A DNA stretch of 64,000 nucleotides from Citreicoccus inhibens (GCF_019039035.1 NZ_JAHNZT010000002.1:310001-374000), one strand, 5' to 3'; positions 9,525 through 18,499 are shown, counted from the first letter of the stretch. Notes: a model not told the origin generated them from the sequence alone. Made by a program: numbers and translations.

Positions 9525-9553
9525 TTGACCCCTCCGAAACGCCCAGTGATAAG
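9525..9553 (+). promoter_or_regulatory. Candidate promoter of the thiolase gene
   Basis: TTGACC (9525-9530), a 17-base spacer and GATAAG (9548-9553), with TG just before the -10 and GGCCCC just after it. It lies directly after the rpsA terminator and 46 bases before the thiolase ATG. The hexamers and spacing are good. The G/C tract after the -10 also occurs at the miaB and guaA promoters in this window. Confidence 0.65.
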
Positions 9554-9598
9554 GGCCCCCGCCGCTGTTAACGAACGTCATCTCAGGAGGCAGTTGTC

Positions 9599-10780
9599 AT
9601 GGCTCGTGAAGTCGTCATCGTGGGCGCAGCCCGCACTCCCATCGGGGCCTTCCAGGGTGCCCTCTCCAAGCTCACGGCGCCGCAACTGGGTGCCATCGCC
9701 ATCAAGGCGGCGCTGGAGCGCGCGGGCGTGAAGCCGGAGGCGGTCCAGGAGGCCATCATGGGCTGCGTGCTCCAGGCGGGCGTGGGCCAGGCGCCTGCCC
9801 GCCAGGCGGCCATCTTCGCGGGCCTGCCGGACAGCGTCCCCGCCGTCACGCTCAACAAGGTGTGCGGCTCGGGCCTCAAGGCCGTCATCTCCGCCGCGCA
9901 GGCCATCGCGCTGGGCGACGCGGACGTCATCGTCGCGGGCGGCATGGAGTCCATGAGCAACGCGCCCTACCTGAGCCACACCATGCGCGGCGGCGCCCGC
10001 ATGGGGAACGTGGAGTTCAAGGACGCGATGATCCTCGACGGTCTCTGGGACGTGTACGGCAACGTCCACATGGGCCTGTGCGCCGAGGAGTGCGCCACGT
10101 CCCAGGGCATCAGCCGCGCGCAGCAGGATGAGTTCGCGCTCGAGTCCACCCAGCGCGCCATCAAGGCCCAGAAGGACGGGCTGTTCGCCGCGGAGATCGT
10201 CCCGGTCCAGATTCCGGGCAAGAAGCCCGAGGACGTCGTCACCGTCACGGATGACGAGGGTCCGCGCAACGCGAAGCCGGAGAAGATCGCGGGCCTGAAG
10301 CCCGTGTTCAAGAAGGACGGCACGGTCACGGCGGCCAACGCGTCCTCCATCAACGACGGCGCCGCGGCGCTGGTGCTGATGAGCGAGGAGCGCGCCAAGG
10401 CCGAGGGCCGCACCATCCTGGGGCGCATCAAGGGCCACGCGCAGGCCGCTCGCAAGCCGGTGGAGTTCACCATCGCGCCGGCGGACTCCATCAACAACCT
10501 CCTGAAGAAGACGTCGCTGACGGCCAAGGACGTGGACCTCTGGGAGATCAACGAGGCGTTCGCGGTGGTGGCCATCGCGAACAACCGCCTGCTCGGCCTG
10601 GACCCGTCCAAGGTGAACGTGCGCGGCGGCGGCGTGTGCCTGGGTCACCCCATCGGGGCGTCGGGCGCGCGCGTGCTGGTGACGCTGCTCCAGACGATGA
10701 AGGACCTGGACAAGAAGCGCGGCGTGGCGTCGCTGTGCATCGGTGGTGGCGAGGGCATCGCGCTGATGGTGGAGCGCTGA
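9599..10780 (+). CDS. Acetyl-CoA C-acetyltransferase (thiolase)
   Basis: A 393-residue biosynthetic-type thiolase that joins two acetyl-CoA into acetoacetyl-CoA, or cleaves 3-ketoacyl-CoA in the reverse direction. The nucleophilic Cys89 is in LNKVCGSGLKAV, the catalytic His in CLGHPIGASGARV, and the second Cys in ASLCIGGGEGIALMVE. FVIVGAARTPIG-type and SMSNAPYL segments fit the family. A strong ribosome site (AGGAGG, eight bases before the ATG) supports the start. With the CoA-transferase subunits 78 bases downstream it forms an acetoacetate/ketone-body module. With the dehydrogenase and hydratase earlier in the window it supplies the C4 interconversion. Length and all active-site residues are normal. 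Confidence 0.94.
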   Translation: MAREVVIVGAARTPIGAFQGALSKLTAPQLGAIAIKAALERAGVKPEAVQEAIMGCVLQAGVGQAPARQAAIFAGLPDSVPAVTLNKVCGSGLKAVISAAQAIALGDADVIVAGGMESMSNAPYLSHTMRGGARMGNVEFKDAMILDGLWDVYGNVHMGLCAEECATSQGISRAQQDEFALESTQRAIKAQKDGLFAAEIVPVQIPGKKPEDVVTVTDDEGPRNAKPEKIAGLKPVFKKDGTVTAANASSINDGAAALVLMSEERAKAEGRTILGRIKGHAQAARKPVEFTIAPADSINNLLKKTSLTAKDVDLWEINEAFAVVAIANNRLLGLDPSKVNVRGGGVCLGHPIGASGARVLVTLLQTMKDLDKKRGVASLCIGGGEGIALMVER

Positions 10781-10858
10781 GGCTCAGCACGTAGGCATCT
10801 TGCGCGGGATGGGGGCCAGGGCAGGGCTTCCATCCCGTTTCCACATGCGGGAGGACGG

Positions 10859-11557
10859 ATGAACAAGGTCTACGCGAGCGCGGATGAGGCGGTCGCCGAC
10901 ATCCCCGATGACATCACCCTGATGAGCGGTGGCTTCGGGCTGTGCGGCAACCCGGAGAACCTCATCGAGGCGATTCACCGGAAGAACGTGAAGCGCATCA
11001 CCATCATCTCCAACAACTGCGGCACCACGGAGTTGGGGCTCGGCATCCTGCTTCAGAACAAGCAGGTGAAGAAGATGGTGGCCAGCTACGTGGGGGAGAA
11101 CAAGGAGTTCGAGCGGCAGTTCCTCTCCGGCGAGCTGGAGGTGGAGCTGAACCCGCAGGGCACCTTGGCCGAGCGCATCCGCGCGGGCGGCTGCGGCATC
11201 GGTGGCTTCTTCACCCCGACGGGCGCCGGGACGCAGGTGGCCGAGGGCAAGGAGTCGCGGATGATCGACGGCCGGCTCCACGTGCTGGAGACGCCGCTCA
11301 AGGCCGACTTCGCCATCATCCACGCGTGGAAGGCGGACACGTGGGGCAACCTGGTGTTCAGGAAGACGGCGCGCAACTTCTCCCCGATGATGTGCATGGC
11401 GGCGAAGGTGACCATCGTCGAGGCCGAGCACATCGTGCAGCCCGGCGAACTCGACCCGGACCTCGTGCACGTGCCGAGCATCTTCGTGCACCGCATCGTC
11501 CAGGCGAAGAACCTCCAGAAGTGGATCGAGCGGCGGACCGTCCGCAAGCAGGCGTGA
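10859..11557 (+). CDS. 3-oxoacid CoA-transferase subunit A
   Basis: The 232-residue alpha subunit of a two-gene class I CoA-transferase (ScoA/AtoD type) moves CoA between succinyl-CoA or acetyl-CoA and acetoacetate. [15 protein letters not shown] is the typical N-terminal CoA-binding glycine motif. [23 protein letters not shown] is diagnostic of the subunit family in content, and [11 protein letters not shown] is the conserved C-terminal strand. GGGAGG sits four bases before the ATG. The beta-subunit gene follows after seven bases, as expected for an obligate heteromer. Donor preference (succinyl- versus acetyl-CoA) cannot be settled; similarity to succinyl-CoA:3-ketoacid transferases is my impression. 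Confidence 0.92.
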   Translation: MNKVYASADEAVADIPDDITLMSGGFGLCGNPENLIEAIHRKNVKRITIISNNCGTTELGLGILLQNKQVKKMVASYVGENKEFERQFLSGELEVELNPQGTLAERIRAGGCGIGGFFTPTGAGTQVAEGKESRMIDGRLHVLETPLKADFAIIHAWKADTWGNLVFRKTARNFSPMMCMAAKVTIVEAEHIVQPGELDPDLVHVPSIFVHRIVQAKNLQKWIERRTVRKQA

Positions 11558-11564
11558 GGAGCCC

Positions 11565-12221
11565 ATGCCACTCTCTCGTGAACAGATCGCGCAGCGCATC
11601 GCCCAGGAGCTTCGGGACGGCTACTACGTCAACCTGGGCATCGGCATCCCCACGCTCGTTCCCAACTACCTCCCCGAGGGCGTGGAGGTGGTGCTCCAGT
11701 CGGAGAACGGGCTGCTCGGCATCGGGCCCTACCCGGTCGCGGGCGACGAGGATCCGGACCTCATCAACGCGGGCAAGGAGACGGTGACGGTCGTCAAGGG
11801 CTCGGCCTTCTTCGACTCGGCGCTGTCCTTCGGGATGATCCGCGGCGGCCACATCGACATGGCCGTGCTGGGCGCCATGGAGGTCAGCGAGCAGGGTGAC
11901 CTGGCCAACTGGATGATCCCCGGGAAGATGGTGAAGGGGATGGGCGGCGCCATGGACCTGGCGGTGGGCGCCAAGCGCATCTACGTGGCCATGGAGCACG
12001 CGAACAAGGAGGGGCAGCCGAAGATCCTCAAGAAGTGCTCGCTGCCGCTCACGGGCCTCAAGTGCGTGCACCACATCGTCACGGACCACGCGTTCCTGGA
12101 CGTGACGCCCGAGGGCCTGGTGCTGCGCGAGGTGGCGCCCGGCGTGACGGTGGAACTGGTGAAGAAGCTCACCGAGCCGACGCTGAAGGTGGCGCCGGAC
12201 CTGCGCGAGATGAAGCTCTGA
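11565..12221 (+). CDS. 3-oxoacid CoA-transferase subunit B
   Basis: The 218-residue beta subunit partners the preceding gene. [13 protein letters not shown] is the family motif. The catalytic glutamate that forms the covalent CoA thioester is in [24 protein letters not shown] and [13 protein letters not shown] complete the pattern. It starts with an ATG preceded by GAGGAG. Length is normal for bacterial ScoB/AtoA-type subunits. The tight spacing to subunit A indicates one operon with the thiolase upstream. Confidence 0.92.
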   Translation: MPLSREQIAQRIAQELRDGYYVNLGIGIPTLVPNYLPEGVEVVLQSENGLLGIGPYPVAGDEDPDLINAGKETVTVVKGSAFFDSALSFGMIRGGHIDMAVLGAMEVSEQGDLANWMIPGKMVKGMGGAMDLAVGAKRIYVAMEHANKEGQPKILKKCSLPLTGLKCVHHIVTDHAFLDVTPEGLVLREVAPGVTVELVKKLTEPTLKVAPDLREMKL

Positions 12222-12274
12222 GCTAGGGTCCTCCGCCGCGCGCCGGACGTCCTGGCGCCGCGGCGGAGTCCACC

Positions 12275-12664
12275 ATGGCCGATTCCCTGGAGAAGACATC
12301 CCCCGGTCACCGCGCCCCGCGCGTTGAGCACGAGCTGCCGGTGGCGTATCGCACGGTGGCGGGCTTCGTCTCGGACTGGGCGGTGAACCTGTCTCGCGGC
12401 GGGCTGTACATCAATACGTCCCAGCCGTTGGACGTGGGGACGCTGGTGCGGGTGCTGGTGTCGCTGCCGGGGGCGGACTTCCCGGTGGACCTGACGGGAC
12501 GGGTGACGCGCTCGAACACGCCGGGAGCGTCCGCGCCGGAGTCGCCGGGGATGGCCGTGGAGTTCGTGGACGTTGATGACGACAAGCGGTCCCGCATCGA
12601 GCGGTTCGTGGAGCGCCTTCGCGCGGCGCTGCCCCCGGACGAGCGCGACGCGAGCCGCAAGTAG
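12275..12664 (+). CDS. Small PilZ-domain protein
   Basis: A 129-residue single-domain protein. The core reads HELPVAYRTVAGF, then NLSRGGLYINTSQPLDVGTLVRV, a strand GRVTRSN and a closing PGMAVEFVDV. This is the PilZ-like domain present in many copies in Myxococcus xanthus (the paralogous set I recall as TIGR02266). In canonical PilZ proteins an RxxxR and a D/NxSxxG motif bind cyclic di-GMP. Here NLSRGG fits the second motif, while the first is reduced to RAPRVE, so nucleotide binding is uncertain. A short C-terminal helix follows. A related domain is fused to Hsp70 at 56910-59162. Partner and process are unknown. Confidence 0.83.
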   Translation: MADSLEKTSPGHRAPRVEHELPVAYRTVAGFVSDWAVNLSRGGLYINTSQPLDVGTLVRVLVSLPGADFPVDLTGRVTRSNTPGASAPESPGMAVEFVDVDDDKRSRIERFVERLRAALPPDERDASRK

Positions 12665-12688
12665 GGGTGGCCGCCCTGGGCGCCACCC
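12665..12688 (+). terminator. Hairpin after the PilZ gene
   Basis: GGGTGGC (12665-12671) pairs perfectly with GCCACCC (12682-12688) right after the PilZ stop codon. There is no T-run, so it may be an mRNA end-stabilising hairpin or a weak terminator before the methyltransferase gene. Confidence 0.4.
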
Positions 12689-12701
12689 GCCGAGCGCCTG
12701 A

Positions 12702-13991
12702 ATGCTGCCGTTGCCTGAACATTCCATCGAGTTGACCATCGAGCGCCTGGGGCAGCTCGGAGAGGGCGTGGCCTCCTGGCAGGGGCGCACCGTCTTCATC
12801 CCCGGCGCCTTTCCCGGCGACACCGTGCGCGTCCACCTGGAGCACCAGGGGCGGGTGCTGAGGGGCTTGTTGCGTCAGGTGGTGGAGGCGGGGCCTGCCC
12901 GGCGCCCGGCGCGCTGCCCGGTGGCCGGGGAGTGTGGCGGCTGCGACTGGCTGGAGCTGGACGAGGCCGCGCAGCGCACCGCGAAGCAGGAGATTGTCCT
13001 CTCCACGCTGGAGCACCTGGGGCACCTGTCTCGCGAGTCCTTCACGGTGCGGCCGTTGCTGGTGGCCCCGCGTGACTGGGGCTACCGGCGCCGCGCGGTG
13101 CTGCACTTCGCGGGCAAGAGCGCGCTGGGCTACTTCGGCCGGCGCAGCCACGAGCGCATCCCTGTCGCCGAGTGTGGCGCGCTGACGCCCGTGCTGGCCG
13201 CGCTCCCCGGGAAGCTCGCGCCCCTGCTCAAGCCCTTGGCGAAGGACGCCGAGGAGGTGCTGCTGCTCGCCGAGGGTGACGCTGCCGCGTTCGCGGTGAA
13301 CCTCACCGGTCCGGTGACGGCGCGACACCTGGAAGCGACCGAGGGCGCGGTGCGCGCGCTGCGGCTGGAGGGGGCGGTGCTGGTGCCGAAGGAGGGTTCG
13401 CCTCGCGTGGTGGGCCGCCCGTCCTTGCGCTCCTTCTCTCCGCTGCGGCCCGAGGTGCCGATGTTCCTGCGGCCGGATGCGTTCGCGCAGGCGCATGCGG
13501 AGGCCAACGTGGGGCTCGTCGCCTCCGCGGTGCAGGAGCTGGCCGCGCGCGAGGGCGACCACGTGCTGGAGCTGTACTCAGGCAACGGCAACTTCACGTT
13601 CCCCGTGGCCGGCTGTGCCGCGTCGGTGCTCGGGGTCGAGACGTCGCCGGTGGGCGTGGAGGCCGCGCAGCGCAGCGCCCGCGAGGGTGGGGTGGGCAAC
13701 GTGCGCTTCGTCCAAGGCGATGCGCGCAAGGTGTGCGACGGGCTGGTATCCGAGGGCCGGCGGTTCGACCTGTGTCTGGCGGATCCGCCGCGCACGGGGG
13801 CTGCGGGGATCGCGGGGTGGATGACGGCGTTGGGGGTTCGGCGCGTGGTGTACGTCGCGTGCGATCCCGCCTCGCTCGCGCGGGACGCGGCGGGGTTGGT
13901 GGCGGCGGGCTATCGGCCCGTGGCGCTGCAGGTGGTGGACATGTTCCCGCAGACGCATCACGTCGAAGCCGTCATGTCGTTCGAGCGCTGA
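12702..13991 (+). CDS. rlmD: 23S rRNA (uracil-5-)-methyltransferase, RlmD/RumA type
   Basis: A 429-residue SAM-dependent RNA m5U methyltransferase. An N-terminal TRAM domain (residues ~5-60, IERLGQLGEGVASW) is followed by an iron-sulfur cysteine cluster (CPVAGECGGCDW) and the Rossmann methyltransferase domain. SAM is bound around LELYSGNGNFTFPVA, the DPPRTG motif binds the target base, and the nucleophilic Cys lies in YVACDPASLARD. The cluster plus TRAM domain points to RlmD or RlmCD rather than TrmA, which lacks them; the exact target uridine is not determinable. The start ATG has no strong ribosome site but the TRAM domain begins immediately after it. The next gene starts 25 bases downstream. 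Confidence 0.9.
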   Translation: MLPLPEHSIELTIERLGQLGEGVASWQGRTVFIPGAFPGDTVRVHLEHQGRVLRGLLRQVVEAGPARRPARCPVAGECGGCDWLELDEAAQRTAKQEIVLSTLEHLGHLSRESFTVRPLLVAPRDWGYRRRAVLHFAGKSALGYFGRRSHERIPVAECGALTPVLAALPGKLAPLLKPLAKDAEEVLLLAEGDAAAFAVNLTGPVTARHLEATEGAVRALRLEGAVLVPKEGSPRVVGRPSLRSFSPLRPEVPMFLRPDAFAQAHAEANVGLVASAVQELAAREGDHVLELYSGNGNFTFPVAGCAASVLGVETSPVGVEAAQRSAREGGVGNVRFVQGDARKVCDGLVSEGRRFDLCLADPPRTGAAGIAGWMTALGVRRVVYVACDPASLARDAAGLVAAGYRPVALQVVDMFPQTHHVEAVMSFER

Positions 13992-14016
13992 CGCGAGCAG
14001 AGAGGACCCGAGGCGC

Positions 14017-15414
14017 ATGGAAGCCCGCATCGTCGAGTTCGCCGAGGTGCTCCGCCAGAACGGCGTGCGCGTCAGCACGTCCGAGGTCCAGGACGCCCTG
14101 CGCGCCACCGCCGAGGTGGGCTTGAAGAGTCGGACCCTGTTCCGCTCCGTGCTCCGCACCACGCTCGTGAAGCGCGAGCTGGACGTGGACACCTTCAACC
14201 GCGCGTTCGACTTCTTCTTCTCCGGCGCCGCGAGCACCTTCGAGGCCATCGACAAGTCGCTGGCCAAGCAGTTGGAGGAAGAGGGCTATCTCGAAGGTGA
14301 CCTGCTGAAGATGGTCATCTACCAGATGAACCTGCTGCTCCCCGAGATGTCGCCGCTGGCGCAGGCCATCCTCTCGGGGGACCGGGCCCGGCTGGCGCAG
14401 ATCTTCCGGCAGGCGTCGTTGCAACTGGACTTGTCTCAGCTGGAGAGCCCCATGCAGGCGGGCTTCTTCTCGCGGCGGATGCTGGCGGCGGCGGGCATGG
14501 AGCGCGCGCGCTCGGACGTGAAGTCGCTGGAGGACGAGCTGCGGGCGCGCGGCGTGAACCCCGAGGGCGTCGAGATTGTCTCGCGGCATGTCGCCGGCGC
14601 GATGCGGAAGATTGAAGAGGCCGCGCGTCAGGAAGTGAAGCGGCAGGCCGAGGCCCGCATCCGGCGCCGCACGGACAGCGTGCAGGAGAAGCCGCTGCAC
14701 CTGCTCACCCAGGCGGAGGTGGATCAGATGGAGGCCTCGGTGCGCATGCTGTCGGCCAAGCTGCGCAGCCGGCTCATCCGCAAGCAGCGCTCGCACCGCA
14801 AGGGCGCGCTCAACGTGCGCCGCACGCTCCGGCGCAACATGCCGTGGGGTGGGGTGCCCATGGTGCCCCAGTTTCGCAAGCGCCGTCCGGAGCGCCCCGA
14901 GCTGGTGGTGCTGTGCGATGTGTCCGACTCGGTCCGCAACGCCTCGCGGATGATGCTGCTGTTCATGCACACGTTGCAGTCGATGTTCGTGCGCGTGCGC
15001 TCGTTCGTGTTCGTGTCCGACGTGGGCGAGGTGACCCAGTACTTCAAGGACCTGGACGTGGACGAGGCCATCGACATGGCCACCGCGGGGCGCACCGTGT
15101 CGCTCAGCGCCAACTCCAACTACGGGCGCGCGCTGGCGGACTTCACGCGCGACCATCTGGGCAGCATCACCCGCCGCACCACGGTGATGGTCATTGGCGA
15201 CGGCCGCAATAACTACAACCCCAACAACGCGTGGGCGCTGAAGGATCTGCGGCGCAAGGCCAAGCGGCTGTTGTGGATCTGCCCCGAGGACCGGGGCAAC
15301 TGGGGCATCGGCGACAGCGAGATGCTCACCTACGAGAAGCACTGCCATCAGGCGGTGGTGGTGGCCTCGGTCTCCGATCTGGCGCGCATCGCGGATCAGC
15401 TCGTTCCCGCCTGA
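14017..15414 (+). CDS. VWA-domain protein, CoxE-like family
   Basis: A 465-residue cytoplasmic protein without signal peptide. The N-terminal ~280 residues are helical and basic (MEARIVEFAEVLRQNGVRV at the start, LRRNMPWGG near the domain boundary). The C-terminal ~190 residues form a von Willebrand factor A domain. Its metal-ion adhesion site begins LCDVSDSVR (DxSxS), and VMVIGDGRNNYNPNN provides the distal aspartate. CoxE-like VWA proteins usually work with a MoxR-type AAA+ ATPase to insert metals or assemble enzymes, as in CO dehydrogenase maturation. No such ATPase is adjacent here, so the partner must be elsewhere or absent. The client is unknown. Confidence 0.85.
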   Translation: MEARIVEFAEVLRQNGVRVSTSEVQDALRATAEVGLKSRTLFRSVLRTTLVKRELDVDTFNRAFDFFFSGAASTFEAIDKSLAKQLEEEGYLEGDLLKMVIYQMNLLLPEMSPLAQAILSGDRARLAQIFRQASLQLDLSQLESPMQAGFFSRRMLAAAGMERARSDVKSLEDELRARGVNPEGVEIVSRHVAGAMRKIEEAARQEVKRQAEARIRRRTDSVQEKPLHLLTQAEVDQMEASVRMLSAKLRSRLIRKQRSHRKGALNVRRTLRRNMPWGGVPMVPQFRKRRPERPELVVLCDVSDSVRNASRMMLLFMHTLQSMFVRVRSFVFVSDVGEVTQYFKDLDVDEAIDMATAGRTVSLSANSNYGRALADFTRDHLGSITRRTTVMVIGDGRNNYNPNNAWALKDLRRKAKRLLWICPEDRGNWGIGDSEMLTYEKHCHQAVVVASVSDLARIADQLVPA

Positions 15415-15446
15415 CTTCCTTCCCCCTGTAGACTCGGGAACCCTGC

Positions 15447-15968
15447 ATGGCCCCCTCGATCTTCGACGACTTCTCCTATCAGGACATCCGCAACGTCGAG
15501 TCCGGCACGGACCTCTCGGCGGCGGATGACCGCACGCTGCGCATGGCGGCCCTGCCGCTGGACGAGGCGATGCTCGATGCCTTGATTCGCTTCCAGGAGA
15601 CCTTCCTGGCGCACGTGGGCGCCCTGACCTCCGCCGAGGCCATGGCCGCCGCTCACGCCGAGGCCGTGCGCATCAGCGGGCTGGCGCCCCAGGTGGTGGA
15701 GTCCGGCACCGCGCTCCTGCGCGCCTTCTGCGGCCGTCGCTGGGCGGTGGCGCAGCTGCAGGCCAGGCTGGCGCGGTGGGCGACCTTGGACACCCCGGAT
15801 GCGCCCGAGCTGCGCGCGCGACTCCAGCAGGAGGTGGCAAAGCAGGAGCGCGCCACGGACGCGCTCGCCCGGCGCTACGGAGACACCACCCTGGCGCTCC
15901 TGCGCCAGCGCGAGGCCCCGCTCTTGGACCTCCACAGCCGGCTGACGCGACTGCTCAGCCGGGGATGA
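15447..15968 (+). CDS. Alpha-helical protein of unknown function
   Basis: A 173-residue, almost entirely helical protein starting MAPSIFDDFSYQDIRNV. Long amphipathic stretches with Ala, Leu, Arg and Glu (residues ~35-70 and ~95-165) suggest helical bundles or short coiled coils. One Cys is present and there is no signal peptide or recognisable motif. It lies 32 bases after the CoxE-like gene on the same strand, so it may share its transcript, but no functional link can be claimed. I do not recognise the family. Confidence 0.68.
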   Translation: MAPSIFDDFSYQDIRNVESGTDLSAADDRTLRMAALPLDEAMLDALIRFQETFLAHVGALTSAEAMAAAHAEAVRISGLAPQVVESGTALLRAFCGRRWAVAQLQARLARWATLDTPDAPELRARLQQEVAKQERATDALARRYGDTTLALLRQREAPLLDLHSRLTRLLSRG

Positions 15969-15986
15969 AGCCCTCTGCCCGGCAGG

Positions 15987-16015
15987 TTGCAATCCCGCCC
16001 GGGCCATCGCATAAG
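15987..16015 (+). promoter_or_regulatory. Candidate miaB promoter
   Basis: TTGCAA (15987-15992), a 17-base spacer and CATAAG (16010-16015), followed directly by GGCCCG. Transcription would start near 16022, giving a ~34-base leader before the miaB ATG. A TTGACA at 16024-16029 falls downstream of the -10 and is not needed. Confidence 0.6.
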
Positions 16016-16055
16016 GGCCCGATTTGACAGGGCCGTTCAGACCCAGAGCCACCCC

Positions 16056-17441
16056 ATGAAGCGCTACTTCATCCACACCTTCGGCTGCCAGATGAACGTC
16101 AATGACTCGCTCCGCATGAGCGAGGCGTTGGCGAAGATGTCCTACGAGCCGACCCCGGTGCCGGACAACGCGGACCTCATCATCCTCAACACCTGCGCCA
16201 TCCGCGAGAAGGCCGAGGACAAGATGCTGTCCGCGCTGGGGCGCTACCGCACCGTCAAGGCCAGCCGCAAGGCGCTCATTGGCGTGGGGGGGTGCGTGGC
16301 GCAGCAGGAGAAGGACAAGCTGCTGAAGAAGGTGCCGTACCTCGACTTCGTCTTCGGCCCGGACAACATCGCGAAGCTGCCGGAGATCATCGGCCGCGTG
16401 GAGAACGAGCGCGAGCGCGTGGTCGAGACGGCCTTCGTGGACTCCGAGGAGTACGTCTTCCCTCGCGCGGACGCGGAGACGTCACGGGGCAAGGTCACCG
16501 AGTTCGTCACGGTGATGAAGGGCTGCGACAACGTCTGCTCGTTCTGCGTCGTGCCGCACACGCGCGGTCGCGAGGTGAGTCGCGGCTTCACCGACGTGCT
16601 GCTGGAGGTCGCGGACCTGGCGCGCGTGGGCGTGCGCGAGGTGACGCTCATTGGCCAGAACGTGAACTCGTACCAGGGCGGCATCAGCTTCGCGCAGCTG
16701 CTGCTGCGCACCGCCGAGGTCCCAGGCATCGAGCGCGTGCGCTTCACCACCAGCCACCCGCATGACCTGTCCGACGAGCTCATCGAGGCGTTCCGCACGC
16801 AGCCGAAGATCTGCCCCCACTTCCACCTCCCCGTGCAGTGCGGGAGCGATCGCATCCTGAAGATGATGCGGCGCGACTACACCGTGGTGCAGTACCTGGA
16901 GCGGCTGGCGAAGCTGCGCGAGGCGCGCCCCGGCATCGCCGTCACCACCGACATCATCGTGGGCTTCCCCGGAGAGACCGAGGAAGAGTTCGAGATGACG
17001 ATGCAGCTCACCGAGCAGGTGCGCTACGACAACCAGTTCTCCTTCGTCTTCAGCCCGCGTCCCAAGACGGGCGCCGCGCTGCGCGAGAACGACTGGGGCC
17101 CGGTGCCGCACGAGGTGAAGGTGGCTCGGCTGGAGCGGCTGCAGAAGGTGCAGCGGCGCATCAGCGGCGAGTACACCGCGGCGCTGGTGGGCTCCGAGGT
17201 CGAGGTGTTGGTGGAAGGGCACTCGAAGTACGACGCCACCAAGCGCTTCGGTCGCACGCCGGAGAACCGCACCGTGAACTTCGAGGGCGACGCGCAGGCC
17301 GGGGCCATCGTGAAGGTCCTGGTGGAGCGCTCCACGCCCAACCAGCTCGCGGGCAAGCAGGTGGCGCTGCTCCAAGGCCCCACCGTGGCGCCCGTCGAGG
17401 ATCCGGTCGAGCCGCAGACCTGCGTGGTCGCCGAGGCCTGA
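16056..17441 (+). CDS. miaB: tRNA-2-methylthio-N6-dimethylallyladenosine synthase
   Basis: A 461-residue radical-SAM methylthiotransferase that converts i6A37 to ms2i6A37 in tRNAs reading UNN codons. The N-terminal UPF0004 domain supplies the first three cluster cysteines (TFGCQMN, LNTCAIREKAEDK, GGCVAQQE). The radical-SAM motif is CDNVCSFC, followed by VPHTRGREVSR, which is diagnostic of MiaB rather than RimO or MtaB. A C-terminal TRAM domain binds tRNA. The ATG at 16056 was chosen because MKRYFIHTFGCQMN is the standard N-terminus; an earlier in-frame start at 15987 would overlap the proposed promoter. Length is typical. Confidence 0.95.
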   Translation: MKRYFIHTFGCQMNVNDSLRMSEALAKMSYEPTPVPDNADLIILNTCAIREKAEDKMLSALGRYRTVKASRKALIGVGGCVAQQEKDKLLKKVPYLDFVFGPDNIAKLPEIIGRVENERERVVETAFVDSEEYVFPRADAETSRGKVTEFVTVMKGCDNVCSFCVVPHTRGREVSRGFTDVLLEVADLARVGVREVTLIGQNVNSYQGGISFAQLLLRTAEVPGIERVRFTTSHPHDLSDELIEAFRTQPKICPHFHLPVQCGSDRILKMMRRDYTVVQYLERLAKLREARPGIAVTTDIIVGFPGETEEEFEMTMQLTEQVRYDNQFSFVFSPRPKTGAALRENDWGPVPHEVKVARLERLQKVQRRISGEYTAALVGSEVEVLVEGHSKYDATKRFGRTPENRTVNFEGDAQAGAIVKVLVERSTPNQLAGKQVALLQGPTVAPVEDPVEPQTCVVAEA

Positions 17442-17480
17442 AGTCCGTCGTCCGCTGTCCCAATCCCTGGAGGTATCGCC

Positions 17481-17996
17481 ATGGCGTTGAGGCCGTTTCG
17501 CGGGGTGCTCCCGCGCGTCCACCCGAGCTGCTTCGTCGAGGACTCGGCGCAGGTGATTGGTGACGTAGAGCTGGGTGAGGACTCCTCGGTCTGGTTCAAC
17601 GCCGTCATGCGCGGGGATGTGAATCCCATCCGCATCGGCAAGCGCACCAACATCCAGGACCTCACCATGGTCCACGTCACCGCGGACTCGTACGCCACTC
17701 AGGTGGGGGACGACGTGACGGTGGGCCACCGCGTGATTCTCCACGGCTGCATCATCGGCAACCGCGTGCTCGTGGGGATGGGCGCCATCGTCATGGACGG
17801 CGTGGAGATTGGCGACGAGTGCATCATCGGCGCGGGGACGCTGCTGACGCCTGGCACGAAGGTGCCTCCGGGCTCGTTGGTGGTGGGCTCGCCCGGTAAG
17901 GTCAAGCGCCCGCTGACCGAGACAGAGCGGGAGTTCCTCGTCTTGTCCTCGCACCACTATGTGCACACCGCCGCCGAGCACCGCGCCAGTCGCTGA
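17481..17996 (+). CDS. Gamma-class carbonic anhydrase family protein
   Basis: A 171-residue left-handed beta-helix protein built from hexapeptide repeats (VIGDVELGEDSSVWFNAVMRGD, then VTVGHRVILHGC, IIGNRVLVGMGAIV). The three metal-binding histidines of the gamma-carbonic anhydrase family are present, in TMVHVT, VGHRV and ILHGC. This matches the YrdA/CaiE-like short group rather than archaeal Cam, which carries an extra acidic loop. Activity as a carbonic anhydrase is not certain for this group. A clear ribosome site (TGGAGGT) lies seven bases before the ATG. It follows miaB by 39 bases with no functional link evident. Confidence 0.9.
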   Translation: MALRPFRGVLPRVHPSCFVEDSAQVIGDVELGEDSSVWFNAVMRGDVNPIRIGKRTNIQDLTMVHVTADSYATQVGDDVTVGHRVILHGCIIGNRVLVGMGAIVMDGVEIGDECIIGAGTLLTPGTKVPPGSLVVGSPGKVKRPLTETEREFLVLSSHHYVHTAAEHRASR

Positions 17997-18028
17997 CGCG
18001 ACGGTTGGTGCGTGTTAGGAACACTCCC

Positions 18029-18499
18029 ATGCCTCTCGTGCCCGAGACGACCCTCAAGGCGTGCCCGCTCTTCAAGGGCTTCACCGACACCGGCATCCAG
18101 ATTTTCGCGGGGGTGGCGGTGACTCGGGCCTTTCCCAAGGGCTCGGTGTTGTTCACCGAGGGCAAGCCGGGCGAGTCGTTGCTGATTGTGGGGGAGGGCG
18201 CGGTGCGGTTGAGCGCCAAGAGCGTGTCGGGCGAGGACGTGTCGCTGGGCGAGGTGGGCGCAGGGGAGCCGCTCGGAGAGCTCGCGCTCGTGCAGAAGGG
18301 CGAGCGGCTGTGCTCGGCCACGGCCGTGTCCGATGTCTCGGCGCTGGAGATCCGTTTCGCGGATTTTCAGAAGCTGCTCGTCTCCAAGCCCCAGGCCTGC
18401 ATCAAGCTGTTGATGGGCATCGTCAGCCACTTCGGAACGAAGGCGCGGGACAACCGCGACATGCTCCGCACGCTCATCACCAAGGCCCCCGCGGCTTGA
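18029..18499 (+). CDS. Cyclic nucleotide-binding domain protein
   Basis: A 156-residue protein consisting of one CRP/PKA-type cyclic nucleotide-binding beta-roll. FPKGSVLFTEGKPGESLLIVGEG and LGEVGAGEPLGELALVQKGERLCSATAV are the phosphate-binding cassette region; GEPLGELAL aligns with the GExxGE motif. A C-terminal helix ends the protein, with no helix-turn-helix, so it is not a CRP-type transcription factor. Such stand-alone domains are common in myxobacteria and may act through protein contacts. The ATG at 18029 has AGGA eight bases upstream. The canonical Arg of cAMP binders is not obvious, so ligand binding is uncertain. Confidence 0.85.
   Translation: MPLVPETTLKACPLFKGFTDTGIQIFAGVAVTRAFPKGSVLFTEGKPGESLLIVGEGAVRLSAKSVSGEDVSLGEVGAGEPLGELALVQKGERLCSATAVSDVSALEIRFADFQKLLVSKPQACIKLLMGIVSHFGTKARDNRDMLRTLITKAPAA

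Noticed and set aside
16024-16029. TTGACA as the -35 of miaB
   Set aside because: A -10 would fall almost on the start codon; the TTGCAA/CATAAG pair just upstream gives a normal leader.
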